From Sphingobium sp. WTD-1 (GTDB lineage: Bacteria; Pseudomonadota; Alphaproteobacteria; Sphingomonadales; Sphingomonadaceae): 64,000 nucleotides of DNA. The stretch covers positions 4,391,501 to 4,455,500 of the forward strand of contig NZ_CP119127.1 in assembly GCF_030128825.1 (NCBI RefSeq), read 5' to 3'. The notes under the pieces are model-generated. The model saw nothing but the letters and a program-made list of their open reading frames with translations. It was not told where the DNA came from and did no database searches. Positions 18,693-27,341 of this stretch are shown here, piece after piece; position 1 is the stretch's first letter; every line of letters begins with the position of its first letter. The translations under genes were made by a program, and so were the position numbers.

Positions 18693-19524
18693 ATATGGCG
18701 GCCAGCACCCGCTGCGCCTGCACCAGATGCGGGCGATCAATCATCTTCCCGTCCAGCTTCAGCACGCCGGCACCCGGATTGGCGGCAAAGGCATCGATCA
18801 CCGCGCGGGCATGATCGATCTCCGCCTGGGTCGGGGTGAAACCGGCATTGATCGCCGCGACCTGAACCGGGTGGATCGCCATCATGCCGGTAAAGCCGTC
18901 GCGTCGCGCCCGGCCGACATAGGCGGCCAGATCATCCATCGCATCGATCCGGGGGAAGACCGTGTCGATCGCCGCAACGCCGCTAGCATGGGCCGCGAAC
19001 AGGGTCAGGCTGCGCGCCATCTCGATCGGCGCGGTATAGCGGCCATCGGCTTCGCGCGCGCTGGTGGCGCCGATCGACGCGGGCAGATCCTCCGCGCCCC
19101 AGGTCAGGCCGGCAAGCCGATCACGAACACTGCGATAGCTGCCAAGCTCGAACAGGGCGGCGGGGGTTTCCGTGGCGATCGGAAGGATCGGCGGCAGCCG
19201 CCCGGCCCCGTCCAGCTCTTCGAGCGCCAATATGCTGGCTGCGCCTTCCGCCTTGGGCAGCATGATGCCGTCGGGCGCGGCCGGCAGGATGATAGCCAGA
19301 TCGGCCGCCGTTTGCCCGCCCTCCAGCGGATTGAGCCGCACGAAGGCGGTGCAATCGCGCGCGCGCGCCAGCCAGCCGGCGATCGCTTCACGGGCATAGC
19401 CCTTGCGCTCGGGTGCGACCGAATCCTCCAGGTCGAGGATGATCGCGTCCGCGCCGCTCGCCGCCGCCTTGTCGAACCGTTCGGGGCGATCGCCGGGGAC
19501 AAAGAGCAGCGAGCGGAGTTTCAT
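18691..19524 (-). CDS. CoA ester lyase (HpcH/HpaI, CitE-like)
   Basis: A 277-residue TIM-barrel lyase of the citrate-lyase-beta/malyl-CoA lyase/CLYBL group. Motifs are RSLLFVPGDRPERFDKA, AIILDLEDSVAPERK (metal site Asp/Glu), LPIATETPAAL, LTWGAEDLPASIG and MMAIHPVQVAAIN. Members cleave 3-hydroxyacyl-CoA substrates such as malyl-CoA or citramalyl-CoA. It overlaps the MaoC gene by 4 bases (ATGA), so hydratase and lyase probably work in sequence. It sits at the end of the leucine degradation cluster, where an HMG-CoA lyase is normally found but is absent. The specific substrate is not determined. Confidence 0.85.
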   Translation of the reverse strand: MKLRSLLFVPGDRPERFDKAAASGADAIILDLEDSVAPERKGYAREAIAGWLARARDCTAFVRLNPLEGGQTAADLAIILPAAPDGIMLPKAEGAASILALEELDGAGRLPPILPIATETPAALFELGSYRSVRDRLAGLTWGAEDLPASIGATSAREADGRYTAPIEMARSLTLFAAHASGVAAIDTVFPRIDAMDDLAAYVGRARRDGFTGMMAIHPVQVAAINAGFTPTQAEIDHARAVIDAFAANPGAGVLKLDGKMIDRPHLVQAQRVLAAI

Positions 19525-19973
19525 GCAGACCTCTTCTTGAGCAACGCCATGCGCAGGCACTGGCAGACAATCTCGTCCCGCTGATTGAGCAGGCGATGGG
19601 TGAAGGTGACGATGCCGGCCTCGGGACGCGAGCGGCTTTCCTTGAGTTCGGTGACTTCCGTCTCGCAGCGCAGCGTATCGCCGATGAACACCGGTTTGGG
19701 CATGACCAGCCTGTCATAGCCCAGGTTCGCGACCAGCGTGCCCATGGTGGTATCCCCCACCGACAGGCCGATCATCAGCGCGAAGCTGAACGTGCCGTTG
19801 ACCAGGATCTGGCCGAATTCCGACGCCTTCGCCGCCTCGGCATCCAGATGCAGCGGCTGGGGATTATGGGTCATGGTGGTGAACAGCAGATTGTCGGTCT
19901 CGGTCACCGTGCGGCGCAATTCATGCGCGATCCGGTCCCCCACCTGCCATTCGTCGAAATGCCTGCCCGCCAT
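19521..19973 (-). CDS. MaoC-family enoyl-CoA hydratase
   Basis: A 150-residue hot-dog-fold protein. The hydratase-2 motif HNPQPLHLDAEAA and the following NGTFSFALMIGLSV fit the MaoC/mesaconyl- or itaconyl-CoA hydratase branch. It is translationally coupled to the CitE-like lyase, a pairing known from itaconate/citramalyl-CoA degradation and from alphaproteobacterial CoA-ester routes. The ATG at 19973 (MAGRHFDEWQVGDRI) is preceded by GAGGG; an upstream in-frame ATG at 20009 is less likely. An AT-rich gap with a dyad separates it from liuD, so it may have its own promoter. Confidence 0.85.
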   Translation of the reverse strand: MAGRHFDEWQVGDRIAHELRRTVTETDNLLFTTMTHNPQPLHLDAEAAKASEFGQILVNGTFSFALMIGLSVGDTTMGTLVANLGYDRLVMPKPVFIGDTLRCETEVTELKESRSRPEAGIVTFTHRLLNQRDEIVCQCLRMALLKKRSA

Positions 19974-19994
19974 ATGTCGCCCTCTATATAAATA

Positions 19995-20008
19995 TGCACA
20001 ATAGTGCA
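19995..20008. promoter_or_regulatory. Dyad in the AT-rich gap upstream of the MaoC gene
   Basis: TGCAC-AATA-GTGCA forms a short dyad in the unusually AT-rich 62-bp gap between liuD and the MaoC gene. It could be an operator for a separate promoter of the MaoC-lyase pair. No convincing -35/-10 pair with a sensible distance to the start was found. Confidence 0.35.
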
Positions 20009-20035
20009 ATTATCATTCCATGAAGCCGGATCGGC

Positions 20036-21883
20036 TCAACCTTCGCTATGATCGATCCGGGCCAGCAGCACGCCCTCGCTCACCTGCCCGCCCTCGGCCG
20101 CGTTCAACTCGGCGACCACGCCGTCGAACGGCGCGACCAAGCTATGCTCCATCTTCATCGCTTCGAGCGTCAGCAGCTTCTGCCCCTTGGTCACCGCCTG
20201 TCCGGCCGTCACCGCCACCGCAATGATGCGGCCGGGCATGGGCGACAGGATCGCCCCGTCGGATGCCGCACCGCCAGCGCCACCGGCGACACGCCAGGGC
20301 GTCATTTCCCAGACCTGCCCACCCTCGGCAATCAGCACATCCTCCAGCGGCCGTGCGTCGCCCAGACGCGGATCATAGCGCACGACATGGGGATGGCCGT
20401 TCAGCAGGAAATTCGCTTCCGCCCGGACCGGCGCATTGAGGCGGAAGCCCGCCAGCGCCCCGCCCGGCGTCAGCGCCGCAGCCGCATCAGCCAGTGCCGC
20501 ATCGGACGGATCGGCCGGCGGCAACAGCGCATCGCCCTCCCGCGCGATCAGGCCAGTGTCGAGCCGGGCCGCCGCGAAATCCGCATTCTCCAGCGCCTTG
20601 ACCAGAAAGCCCGCATTGGTGCGCAGCGGCCAGATCACCGTCTCATCAAGCGCCGCCGCCAGCCGCAGCCGTGCCGCGTCGCGCGTGTCGCCATGGGCGA
20701 TGACCTTGGCGATCATCGGATCATAATAGGGCGAAATGGCTGCCCCTTCCTCGACGCCGGTATCGATGCGCGCACCGCCGCCCAGTTCGAACGTATCGAG
20801 CGTACCGATCGAGGGCAGGAAGCCCTTGGCCGGATCCTCGGCATAGAGGCGCGCTTCCATCGCCCAGCCATTGATCGACAGCTGCTCCTGCGTCCGGGGC
20901 AGCGGTTCGCCCGACGCGACCCGCAACTGCCATTCGACCAGATCCTGGCCGGTAATCTCCTCGGTCACGGGATGTTCGACCTGAAGCCGGGTGTTCATTT
21001 CCATGAACCAGATGCGGTCGGCGCGTAGCCCGTCCGAACCGTCGGCGATGAACTCGATCGTGCCGGCGCCGACATAGTCGACCGCCTTGGCCGCATTGAC
21101 CGCCGCCTGGCACACGGCCGCACGGGTCGCTTCATCCATGCCCGGCGCGGGCGCTTCCTCGATCACCTTCTGGTGGCGGCGCTGGAGCGAACAGTCGCGC
21201 TCGAACAGATGGACGACATTGCCATGCTTGTCGCCGAACACCTGCACCTCGATATGGCGCGGGTTGGTGATCCATTTTTCCAGCAGCACCTGGTCGTTGC
21301 CAAAGCTGGACGCCGCCTCACGCCGGCAGGACGCTAAAGCGTCAGCGAAATTGACAGGGTCATCCACCTTGCGCATGCCCTTGCCGCCGCCGCCGGCCAC
21401 CGCCTTGATCAGGACGGGATAGCCGATCGCCTCCGCCTCCGCCGCCAGCCGCTCAGGCGACTGGTCTTCGCCCAGATAGCCCGGCGTGGTGGGGACACCG
21501 GCCTGTTGCATCAGCTTCTTGGCCGCATCTTTGAGACCCATGGCGGTGATGGAGGACGGGTTGGGGCCGACCCAAATCAGCCCCGCGTCGATCACCGCCT
21601 GGGCAAACTCGGCATTTTCCGACAGGAAGCCATAGCCGGGATGAATCGCCTGCGCCCCTGTCGCTTTCGCTGTCGCGATGATGCGGTCGCCGACCAGATA
21701 GGATTCGCGCACCGGCGACGGGCCGATATGCACCGCCTCGTCCGCTTCGCGCACATGCAGCGCGTCGGCATCGGCATCGGAATAAACCGCGATCGTGCGG
21801 ATACCCAGCCGCCGCGCGGTGCGGATCAACCGACAGGCAATTTCGCCACGATTGGCGATGAGGAGGGATTCAAGCATGGACAT
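20036..21883 (-). CDS. liuD: Methylcrotonyl-CoA carboxylase, biotin-containing alpha subunit
   Basis: A 615-residue acyl-CoA carboxylase alpha chain. It has biotin carboxylase (IANRGEIACRLIRTARRLG; ATP-grasp loop KAVAGGGGKGMR; FMEMNTRLQVEHPVTE), an interdomain linker, and a C-terminal biotinyl domain with LEAMKMEH, whose Lys carries biotin. With LiuB it makes 3-methylglutaconyl-CoA from 3-methylcrotonyl-CoA in leucine/isovalerate degradation. That substrate is assigned from the neighbouring isovaleryl-CoA dehydrogenase and carboxyltransferase. An antisense cassette with a DUF559 gene separates it from liuB. The start could also be the ATG at 21877. Confidence 0.92.
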   Translation of the reverse strand: MSMLESLLIANRGEIACRLIRTARRLGIRTIAVYSDADADALHVREADEAVHIGPSPVRESYLVGDRIIATAKATGAQAIHPGYGFLSENAEFAQAVIDAGLIWVGPNPSSITAMGLKDAAKKLMQQAGVPTTPGYLGEDQSPERLAAEAEAIGYPVLIKAVAGGGGKGMRKVDDPVNFADALASCRREAASSFGNDQVLLEKWITNPRHIEVQVFGDKHGNVVHLFERDCSLQRRHQKVIEEAPAPGMDEATRAAVCQAAVNAAKAVDYVGAGTIEFIADGSDGLRADRIWFMEMNTRLQVEHPVTEEITGQDLVEWQLRVASGEPLPRTQEQLSINGWAMEARLYAEDPAKGFLPSIGTLDTFELGGGARIDTGVEEGAAISPYYDPMIAKVIAHGDTRDAARLRLAAALDETVIWPLRTNAGFLVKALENADFAAARLDTGLIAREGDALLPPADPSDAALADAAAALTPGGALAGFRLNAPVRAEANFLLNGHPHVVRYDPRLGDARPLEDVLIAEGGQVWEMTPWRVAGGAGGAASDGAILSPMPGRIIAVAVTAGQAVTKGQKLLTLEAMKMEHSLVAPFDGVVAELNAAEGGQVSEGVLLARIDHSEG

Positions 21884-21891
21884 CTCCGGTT

Positions 21892-21925
21892 ATTCCTCCC
21901 CGAGCTTGTCTCGGGGAGGGGGACC
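21892..21925 (+). repeat. Left terminal inverted repeat of the DUF559 cassette
   Basis: Starts ATTCCTCCCCGAGCTTGTCT and continues CGGGGAGGGGGACC. It forms a 10-bp stem with a CTTGT loop, followed by a 7-bp hairpin (ACCATGC-GAA-GCATGGT, 21923-21939) just inside. Confidence 0.85.
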
Positions 21926-21956
21926 ATGCGAAGCATGGTGGAGGGGTAATGGTGCG

Positions 21957-22388
21957 ATGCTGAGAAACCGGGCGCCCAAGGCAGGAAAGCGCGCGACGCG
22001 AGCCGCGCGGCAGTTGCGGCGAACGATGTCCCTGCCCGAAATATTGGTGTGGCAAACGTTGCGGCAGCGACCAGGTGGCCTGAAATTTCGTCGCCAGCAT
22101 CCAAGTGGCGCCTATATTCTCGATTTTTATTGCATGGATGCCCGTCTGGCCATCGAGATTGATGGCAGCGGGCATGACGACAGCGCCAGGCAGCGCCATG
22201 ACGCTGCGCGCGATGCATGGTTCGCTGCGGCGGAAATTACGACTTTGCGGATTGCGGCTCGTGATGTGCTGGGTGACCTCGATGCCGTCATGACAGGAAT
22301 TTTGGCGGCAGCGCACGCGCGCCTGCCCCTCCACCACCCGGCTGCGCCGGGCGGTCCCCCTCCCCGAGACAAGCTCGGGGAGGAATGA
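21957..22388 (+). CDS. DUF559 domain endonuclease-like protein
   Basis: A 143-residue protein of the DUF559/Vsr-like endonuclease family: RAARQLRRTMSLPEILVWQ, LRQRPGGLKFRRQHPSGAYI, LDFYCMDARLAIEIDGSGHD. The Asp of LDF and the E-x-D of IEIDG fit a PD-(D/E)xK-type nuclease core. The last ~20 residues (LHHPAAPGGPPPRDKLGEE) are encoded by the right terminal repeat, and the stop codon overlaps the final base of that repeat. Gene and repeat are thus physically joined. The ATG at 21957 was chosen because upstream codons run through the left repeat. The substrate is unknown. Confidence 0.8.
   Translation: MLRNRAPKAGKRATRAARQLRRTMSLPEILVWQTLRQRPGGLKFRRQHPSGAYILDFYCMDARLAIEIDGSGHDDSARQRHDAARDAWFAAAEITTLRIAARDVLGDLDAVMTGILAAAHARLPLHHPAAPGGPPPRDKLGEE
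22353..22386 (-). repeat. Right terminal inverted repeat of the DUF559 cassette
   Basis: Exact reverse complement of 21892-21925 over all 34 bases. The 10-bp outer hairpin spans 22359-22383. A second hairpin (CCCGGC-TGC-GCCGGG) lies at 22337-22351. Confidence 0.85.
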
Positions 22389-22414
22389 AAGGAGCGCCAT
22401 CGCCTCCACCCCGA

Positions 22415-24016
22415 TCACATCCGGAACACGCCAAATTGCGCGCGATCGTCTACCGGCGCATTGAGCGCGGCGGCGAAGGCCAGCCCCAGCACGTCCCGTG
22501 TCTGGGCCGGGTCGATCACGCCGTCGTCCCACAGGCGCGAGGTCGCGAAATAGGGATTGCCTTCATCCTCATATTTCTGGCGCACCGGCGCCTTGAAGGC
22601 TTCCGCCTGTTCCGCCGTCCATTTGGCGGCGTCGCGGTGGACGGTCGCCAGCACGCTGGCCGCCTGTTCGCCGCCCATCACGCTGATGCGGGCATTGGGC
22701 CAGGTGAAGAGGAAGCGCGGCTGATAGGCGCGGCCGCACATGCCGTAATTGCCCGCGCCGAAGCTGCCGCCGATCAGCACAGTGACCTTGGGCACCTGTG
22801 CCGTCGCCACCGCCGTCACCAGCTTGGCGCCATGCTTGGCGATCCCTTCCGCCTCATATTTGCCGCCGACCATGAAGCCGGAGATATTCTGGAGGAACAG
22901 CAGGGGCACGCGCCGCTGGCAGGCCAGTTCGATGAAATGGGCGCCCTTCTGCGCGCTTTCGCTGAACAGCACGCCATTGTTCGCCAGGATCGCCACCGGC
23001 ATGCCCCAGATATGGGCGAAGCCGCAGACGAGCGTGGTGCCGTAGAGCGGCTTGAACTCGTGAAACTCGCTGCCGTCGACGATCCGCGCGATCACTTCGC
23101 GCACATCATAGGGCGCGCGCACATCCTGGGGGATGATGCCATAGAGATCGGCCGGGTCGAACCTGGGCGGGCGCGGGTCGCGCAGGTTGAGGTCGCTCTG
23201 GCGATCGGGCTGCAGGGTCGAGACGATGTCGCGCACGATCGACAGCGCATGCTCGTCATTGTCCGCGACATGATCGACCACGCCCGACTTGCGGCCATGC
23301 AGGTCGCCGCCGCCCAGATCCTCGGCGCTGATGACCTCGCCCGTCGCCGCCTGCACCAGCGGCGGGCCGGCAAGGAAGATGGTGCCCTGGTTGCGGACGA
23401 TCACCGTCTCGTCCGACATGGCCGGGACATAGGCGCCGCCGGCGGTGCAGCTACCCATGACGCAAGCGATCTGCGGAATGCCGCGCGCCGACAGGTTCGC
23501 CTGATTATAGAAGATGCGGCCGAAATGGTCGCGGTCGGGGAAGACCTCCGCCTGGTTGGGCAGGTTGGCGCCGCCGCTGTCGACCAGATAGACGCAGGGC
23601 AGCCGGTTTTCGAGCGCGATTTCCTGCGCGCGCAGATGCTTCTTCACCGTGACCGGATAGTAAGTGCCGCCCTTCACCGTGGCGTCGTTGCAGGCGATCA
23701 TCACCTGGCGCCCCGACACCCGGCCGATGCCGGCGATCATGCCGGCGCCCGGCACCTCGTCGCCATATTGGCCGTTGGCGGCGAGTTGACCGATCTCAAG
23801 GAAAGGCGAGCCTGGATCGAGCAGTCGTTCGACGCGATCACGCGGCAACAGCTTGCCCCGCCCGGTGTGCTTGTCCCGCGCGGCCGGCGATCCGCCCAGC
23901 ACCGCGTCGGCAACCTTACCACGCAATTCCTCCGCCAGCGCGCGATTATGCGCAGCATTGGCGCGGAAGCCTTCGCCATCGGGCGACAGCTTGCTGTCCA
24001 GCACCGGTGCGCTCAT
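22415..24016 (-). CDS. liuB: Methylcrotonyl-CoA carboxylase carboxyltransferase (beta) subunit
   Basis: A 533-residue carboxyltransferase of the acyl-CoA carboxylase type. The crotonase-fold halves are visible: [18 protein letters not shown] and [20 protein letters not shown] in the first, [19 protein letters not shown] and [21 protein letters not shown] in the second. These signatures fit MCC beta better than propionyl-CoA carboxylase. It pairs with LiuD. The ATG at 24016 begins [10 protein letters not shown]. The opposite-strand DUF486 gene starts 39 bases upstream of it, so its promoter region is shared or it is read through from liuA. Confidence 0.93.
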   Translation of the reverse strand: MSAPVLDSKLSPDGEGFRANAAHNRALAEELRGKVADAVLGGSPAARDKHTGRGKLLPRDRVERLLDPGSPFLEIGQLAANGQYGDEVPGAGMIAGIGRVSGRQVMIACNDATVKGGTYYPVTVKKHLRAQEIALENRLPCVYLVDSGGANLPNQAEVFPDRDHFGRIFYNQANLSARGIPQIACVMGSCTAGGAYVPAMSDETVIVRNQGTIFLAGPPLVQAATGEVISAEDLGGGDLHGRKSGVVDHVADNDEHALSIVRDIVSTLQPDRQSDLNLRDPRPPRFDPADLYGIIPQDVRAPYDVREVIARIVDGSEFHEFKPLYGTTLVCGFAHIWGMPVAILANNGVLFSESAQKGAHFIELACQRRVPLLFLQNISGFMVGGKYEAEGIAKHGAKLVTAVATAQVPKVTVLIGGSFGAGNYGMCGRAYQPRFLFTWPNARISVMGGEQAASVLATVHRDAAKWTAEQAEAFKAPVRQKYEDEGNPYFATSRLWDDGVIDPAQTRDVLGLAFAAALNAPVDDRAQFGVFRM

Positions 24017-24055
24017 GCCCTCGCCTTCCCGGCGTCCGCGTGCCACAGAGCAGAT

Positions 24056-24394
24056 ATGCCCACCATCATTCTCCTCATCCTCTCCAACCTGTTCATGACC
24101 ACCGCCTGGTACTGGCACCTCAAGGGCGGCATGAACAAACCGCTGATGCTGGTCATCCTGATCAGCTGGGCAATCGCCTTCGTCGAATATTGCCTGGCGG
24201 TGCCCGCCAACCGCATCGGCTTTGCCCATGGCTGGTCCGCCGGACAACTCAAGATCGCGCAGGAAGCCATCGCCCTCGTGATCTTCGGCATCTTCATGGT
24301 GACGGTGCTGGGCGAACCGCTCCACTGGCGCCACGCAGCGGCCTTTGCCTGCATCATGGCGGCGGTCGGCTTCCTGTTCGTGGGGCGGAGCTGA
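24056..24394 (+). CDS. DUF486/DMT-superfamily small membrane protein
   Basis: A 112-residue integral membrane protein with four hydrophobic segments ([73 protein letters not shown]). The YWHLK and VPANRIG...W-SAGQLK motifs match DUF486, a short relative of drug/metabolite transporters. No substrate is known. It lies antisense between liuB (start 24016) and liuA (end 24396), which breaks the otherwise co-directional liu cluster. The start at 24056 gives MPTIILLIL; the longer open frame upstream is antisense to liuB. Confidence 0.88.
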   Translation: MPTIILLILSNLFMTTAWYWHLKGGMNKPLMLVILISWAIAFVEYCLAVPANRIGFAHGWSAGQLKIAQEAIALVIFGIFMVTVLGEPLHWRHAAAFACIMAAVGFLFVGRS

Positions 24395-24395
24395 A

Positions 24396-25541
24396 TCACG
24401 CCCCAATTAATTCCCGGCCGATCAGCATCCGGCGAATCTCGTTGGTGCCGGCGCCGATATCGAGCAGCTTGGCGTCGCGCATATAGCGTTCGACCGGCCA
24501 GTCCTTGGTATAGCCCGCGCCGCCCAGCGCCTGCACCGCCTCCAGCGCGACCTTCATCGCATTCTCGCTGGCCAGCAGGATGGCGCCGGCCGCGTCGAAG
24601 CGGGTGGTCTTTCCCGCGTCGCAGGCGCGCGCCACGGCATAGACATAGGCGCGCGCACTGTTGAGCGCGACATACATGTCGGCGACCTTGGCCTGCATCA
24701 GCTGGAACGCGCCGATCGGCTTGCCGAACTGCTTGCGTTCGCGAACATAGGGCAGCACCGTGTCGAGGCAGGCCTGCATGATGCCGAGCTGGATGCCGGC
24801 GAGCACGGTGCGTTCATAGTCGAGGCCCGACATCAGCACGCCCGCGCCGCCGTTGAGCGGCCCCATGATATTCTCTTCCGGCACTTCGCAATCGTCGAAC
24901 ACCAGTTCGGCGGTCGGACTGCCGCGCATGCCGACCTTGTCGATCTTCTGGCCGATCGAGAAACCCTTATAGCCCTTCTCGATCAGGAAGGTGGTGATGC
25001 CCTTGGAGCCATCACCGGTCTTGGCATAGACGACCAAAGTGTCCGCCTCGGTCGCGTTGGTGATCCAGAATTTCGTGCCGTTGAGGACGTAGCGATCGCC
25101 CTTCTTCTCGGCCTTCAGCTTCATCGACACGACATCGGACCCGGCGCCAGCCTCCGACATGGCCAGGCTACCGACATGCTCGCCGGAAATCAGCTTGGGC
25201 AGATAGCGCGCCTTCTGCGCATCATTGCCCCAGCGGCGGATCTGGTTGACGCAGAGGTTTGAGTGCGCGCCATAGCTGAGACCTATGGAGGCCGAGGCCC
25301 GCGCCACTTCCTCCTGCGCCACCACATGCTCCAGATAGCCCAGGCCCAGGCCGCCATCGGCCTCGGCCACGGTGATGCCGTGCAGGCCGAGCGCGCCCAT
25401 GGCGGGCCACAGGTCGCGGGGGAACCAGTCCTTGGCGTCGATCTGCGCCGCCAGCGGGGCGATATGATCGGCGGCGAAACGGGCGGTGCTTTCGCGGATC
25501 ATGTCCGCATGCTCGCCCAGGGCGAAATCGAAATCGGTCAT
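24396..25541 (-). CDS. liuA: Isovaleryl-CoA dehydrogenase
   Basis: A 381-residue acyl-CoA dehydrogenase. General motifs are [28 protein letters not shown] and [21 protein letters not shown]. The segment [11 protein letters not shown] places a glutamate where human isovaleryl-CoA dehydrogenase has its catalytic base (LERLVLAG), which together with the liuB/liuD neighbours makes isovaleryl-CoA the likely substrate. It reduces electron-transfer flavoprotein and makes 3-methylcrotonyl-CoA. It is the first gene of the minus-strand cluster and divergent from a LysR gene, across 85 bases. Confidence 0.93.
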   Translation of the reverse strand: MTDFDFALGEHADMIRESTARFAADHIAPLAAQIDAKDWFPRDLWPAMGALGLHGITVAEADGGLGLGYLEHVVAQEEVARASASIGLSYGAHSNLCVNQIRRWGNDAQKARYLPKLISGEHVGSLAMSEAGAGSDVVSMKLKAEKKGDRYVLNGTKFWITNATEADTLVVYAKTGDGSKGITTFLIEKGYKGFSIGQKIDKVGMRGSPTAELVFDDCEVPEENIMGPLNGGAGVLMSGLDYERTVLAGIQLGIMQACLDTVLPYVRERKQFGKPIGAFQLMQAKVADMYVALNSARAYVYAVARACDAGKTTRFDAAGAILLASENAMKVALEAVQALGGAGYTKDWPVERYMRDAKLLDIGAGTNEIRRMLIGRELIGA

Positions 25542-25626
25542 TGGCATCTCTCCTGCGCCGCACCCTAGTCCTGAACGCGGCAAGGGAAAAATTGAAACCA
25601 CGGGCAGGAGTGTATAGTTTCCATCT

Positions 25627-26499
25627 ATGATCGAACGCTATCTGCTGCGCTATTTCCTGGCGGTCGTGGACCAGGGCAATTTCTCCCGTGCGGCGGCACA
25701 TTGCCTGGTGTCGCAACCGACCCTGTCGGTCGGCATCGCCAAGCTGGAACAGGCGGTCGGCGCGCCCTTGTTCCTGCGCAGCAACCAGCGGGTCGAACTG
25801 ACCGAGGCCGGCAGTCGCCTGTTGAGCCACGCCCGGCGGATCGAGCGCGAGTTCAACCTGGCCGAACAGGCGGGCGCGCAGACGGCCGAAATCCAGACAC
25901 TGCGCATCGGCCTGCTGACCAGCATCGCCGGCGCGCCGGTGGCGGCAGCGGTCGCCGCCTGCCCGGCCGAGGCGCGCGGACGGGTGGAGTTTATTCCGGG
26001 GTCGGAACGCGAATTGCTCGGGCGGCTGGATGCCGAGCGGATCGATGTGGCGCTGACCCTGGTGCGGCCGGGCGCGGAAGAGCGCTATGCGGCGCGGATA
26101 CTGGCCGAGGAAGGCTATGGCCTGGCCCTGCCCGCCGACCACCAGCTGGCCGAACGCGAGGCGATCGCGGCGGAAGAACTGGCGGGCGAGACGATGATCG
26201 TGCGCCGCCATTGCGAGGCGCTGTCGGCGACCAGCCGCTATTTCGTCGATCGCGGCATCCGCCCGCATTTCGCCTATCGGTCGACCAATGACGAGCGGGT
26301 GATGCAGATGGTGGCAGCCGGCCTGGGCGTCACGGTGATGCCGCTGGGGTATCAATGGCCCGGCATGGCGCGCGCGGCGCTGCGCGACTTTGGCGAACGG
26401 CGGACGCTCGGCCTGCTCCATGGTCCGCGCGCCATTCCCCTGCGCGAGACGCCACCGCCGATGCTGCGCGCATTGGCGGTGGCGTTTGGTCGCGCCTAG
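25627..26499 (+). CDS. LysR-family transcriptional regulator
   Basis: A 290-residue LysR-type regulator. The N-terminal winged helix-turn-helix (FLAVVDQGNFSRAAAHCLVSQPTLSVGIAKLE, quoted in parts: FSRAAAHCLVSQPTLS) is followed by a periplasmic-binding-like effector domain. LysR proteins usually control a divergent neighbour, here liuA at 85 bp, so regulation of leucine/isovalerate degradation is likely. In Pseudomonas the liu regulator is a MerR protein (LiuR), so this would be a different control. The stop overlaps the stop of the convergent DUF4239 gene by a few bases. Confidence 0.88.
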   Translation: MIERYLLRYFLAVVDQGNFSRAAAHCLVSQPTLSVGIAKLEQAVGAPLFLRSNQRVELTEAGSRLLSHARRIEREFNLAEQAGAQTAEIQTLRIGLLTSIAGAPVAAAVAACPAEARGRVEFIPGSERELLGRLDAERIDVALTLVRPGAEERYAARILAEEGYGLALPADHQLAEREAIAAEELAGETMIVRRHCEALSATSRYFVDRGIRPHFAYRSTNDERVMQMVAAGLGVTVMPLGYQWPGMARAALRDFGERRTLGLLHGPRAIPLRETPPPMLRALAVAFGRA

Positions 26500-27341
26500 G
26501 TTGCCGGCGTAGCGACCGGCTTGCGCCAGGTATCGAAGGTGCCGGGCGGCTGCTGCTTCAGCGTCTCGCGCAGATCGATCATCGGCCCCTGGCTTTCGAC
26601 GATATTGCCGTTGGCCGGCCGGTCGATGTCGATGATCAACATGTAGGACATAGTGAAGAGCAGGAACAATATGCCCGCCAGCATCCGCCCCTGCGTTTCC
26701 GACCGGGCATAGCCCAGCATCCCCGCGGTCACCGCGATATAGAGCCACAGCGCCAGGAATACTTCGCCCGGCACCCGCACCTTGCGCGCCGCCTTGCGCG
26801 CACTGTCCATGTCGATCACGTCATTCATCGCCGAATGGAGCGAGGAGGCGAGCGCGGAATTGCCGATCGTGTCGGTCGCCGCCAGCGTGCCCGCCCATAG
26901 CTCGACCAGCAGCCGGTCACTGGTGACGACCAGCGGCGGCGCCTTATCGGGCTTGGCCGCGCCCAGGTCGACACGATTATTGGTGTAATTGACCAATATC
27001 TGCGACAGGCGGGTGCGGTGCGGTTCCGGCAATCCCTGGACACGCAGATAAGCGGTGCCGATCGCATTGGCTTCATCCAGCACCAGCGCCCGGCGCGTTT
27101 CGAACCGGCCAACCGCCAGTGCGAAGGTGAAGCCCAGCAGCAGCGCAACCAGACCGATCACGGCAGAGACGATATAGCCCTCCGCCCCACCTTCCTCCTT
27201 GGCGCCCTTGTGCGTCAGCATCAGCCGCACGCGCCGCCGCAGGAAATAGCCAGTTGCCGCCGTCAGCATCATGGTTGCCAGCATCAGCAGCCCAACCAGC
27301 AGGATGGGCAGCTTATCCAGAAATTCCGCCAGATTGGCCAT
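26496..27341 (-). CDS. Bestrophin-like DUF4239 membrane protein
   Basis: A 281-residue membrane protein. Hydrophobic segments lie near residues 10-33 (LPILLVGLLMLATMMLTAATG), 55-78 (YIVSAVIGLVALLLGFTFALAVG), 205-222 and 225-245. VGRFETRRALVLDEANAIGTAYLR after the second segment is the hallmark of DUF4239 (bestrophin-like). Function unknown; an ion-channel-like role is sometimes proposed. It is convergent with the LysR gene. Upstream (after 27341) sequence quality as coding DNA falls off. Confidence 0.82.
   Translation of the reverse strand: MANLAEFLDKLPILLVGLLMLATMMLTAATGYFLRRRVRLMLTHKGAKEEGGAEGYIVSAVIGLVALLLGFTFALAVGRFETRRALVLDEANAIGTAYLRVQGLPEPHRTRLSQILVNYTNNRVDLGAAKPDKAPPLVVTSDRLLVELWAGTLAATDTIGNSALASSLHSAMNDVIDMDSARKAARKVRVPGEVFLALWLYIAVTAGMLGYARSETQGRMLAGILFLLFTMSYMLIIDIDRPANGNIVESQGPMIDLRETLKQQPPGTFDTWRKPVATPAT

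Larger units (their letters stand above)
21892..22386 (+). mobile_element. 495-bp cassette: DUF559 endonuclease gene between perfect 34-bp terminal inverted repeats
   Basis: The ends 21892-21925 and 22353-22386 are exact reverse complements over 34 bases. Each carries an outer hairpin (CCTCCCCGAG...CTCGGGGAGG) and, further in, a second hairpin whose stem sequence differs between the ends (CCATGC/GCATGG on the left, CCCGGC/GCCGGG on the right). The single gene inside is a DUF559 endonuclease. The cassette sits between liuD and liuB, opposite to their direction. No target-site duplication is visible (flanks GGTT and GAAA). It is not a known insertion sequence to me. Confidence 0.65.

Noticed and set aside
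22385..24055. Long plus-strand frame upstream of the DUF486 gene
   Set aside because: All but the last 112 residues are antisense to liuB; only the C-terminal part, from the ATG at 24056, is a real membrane protein.
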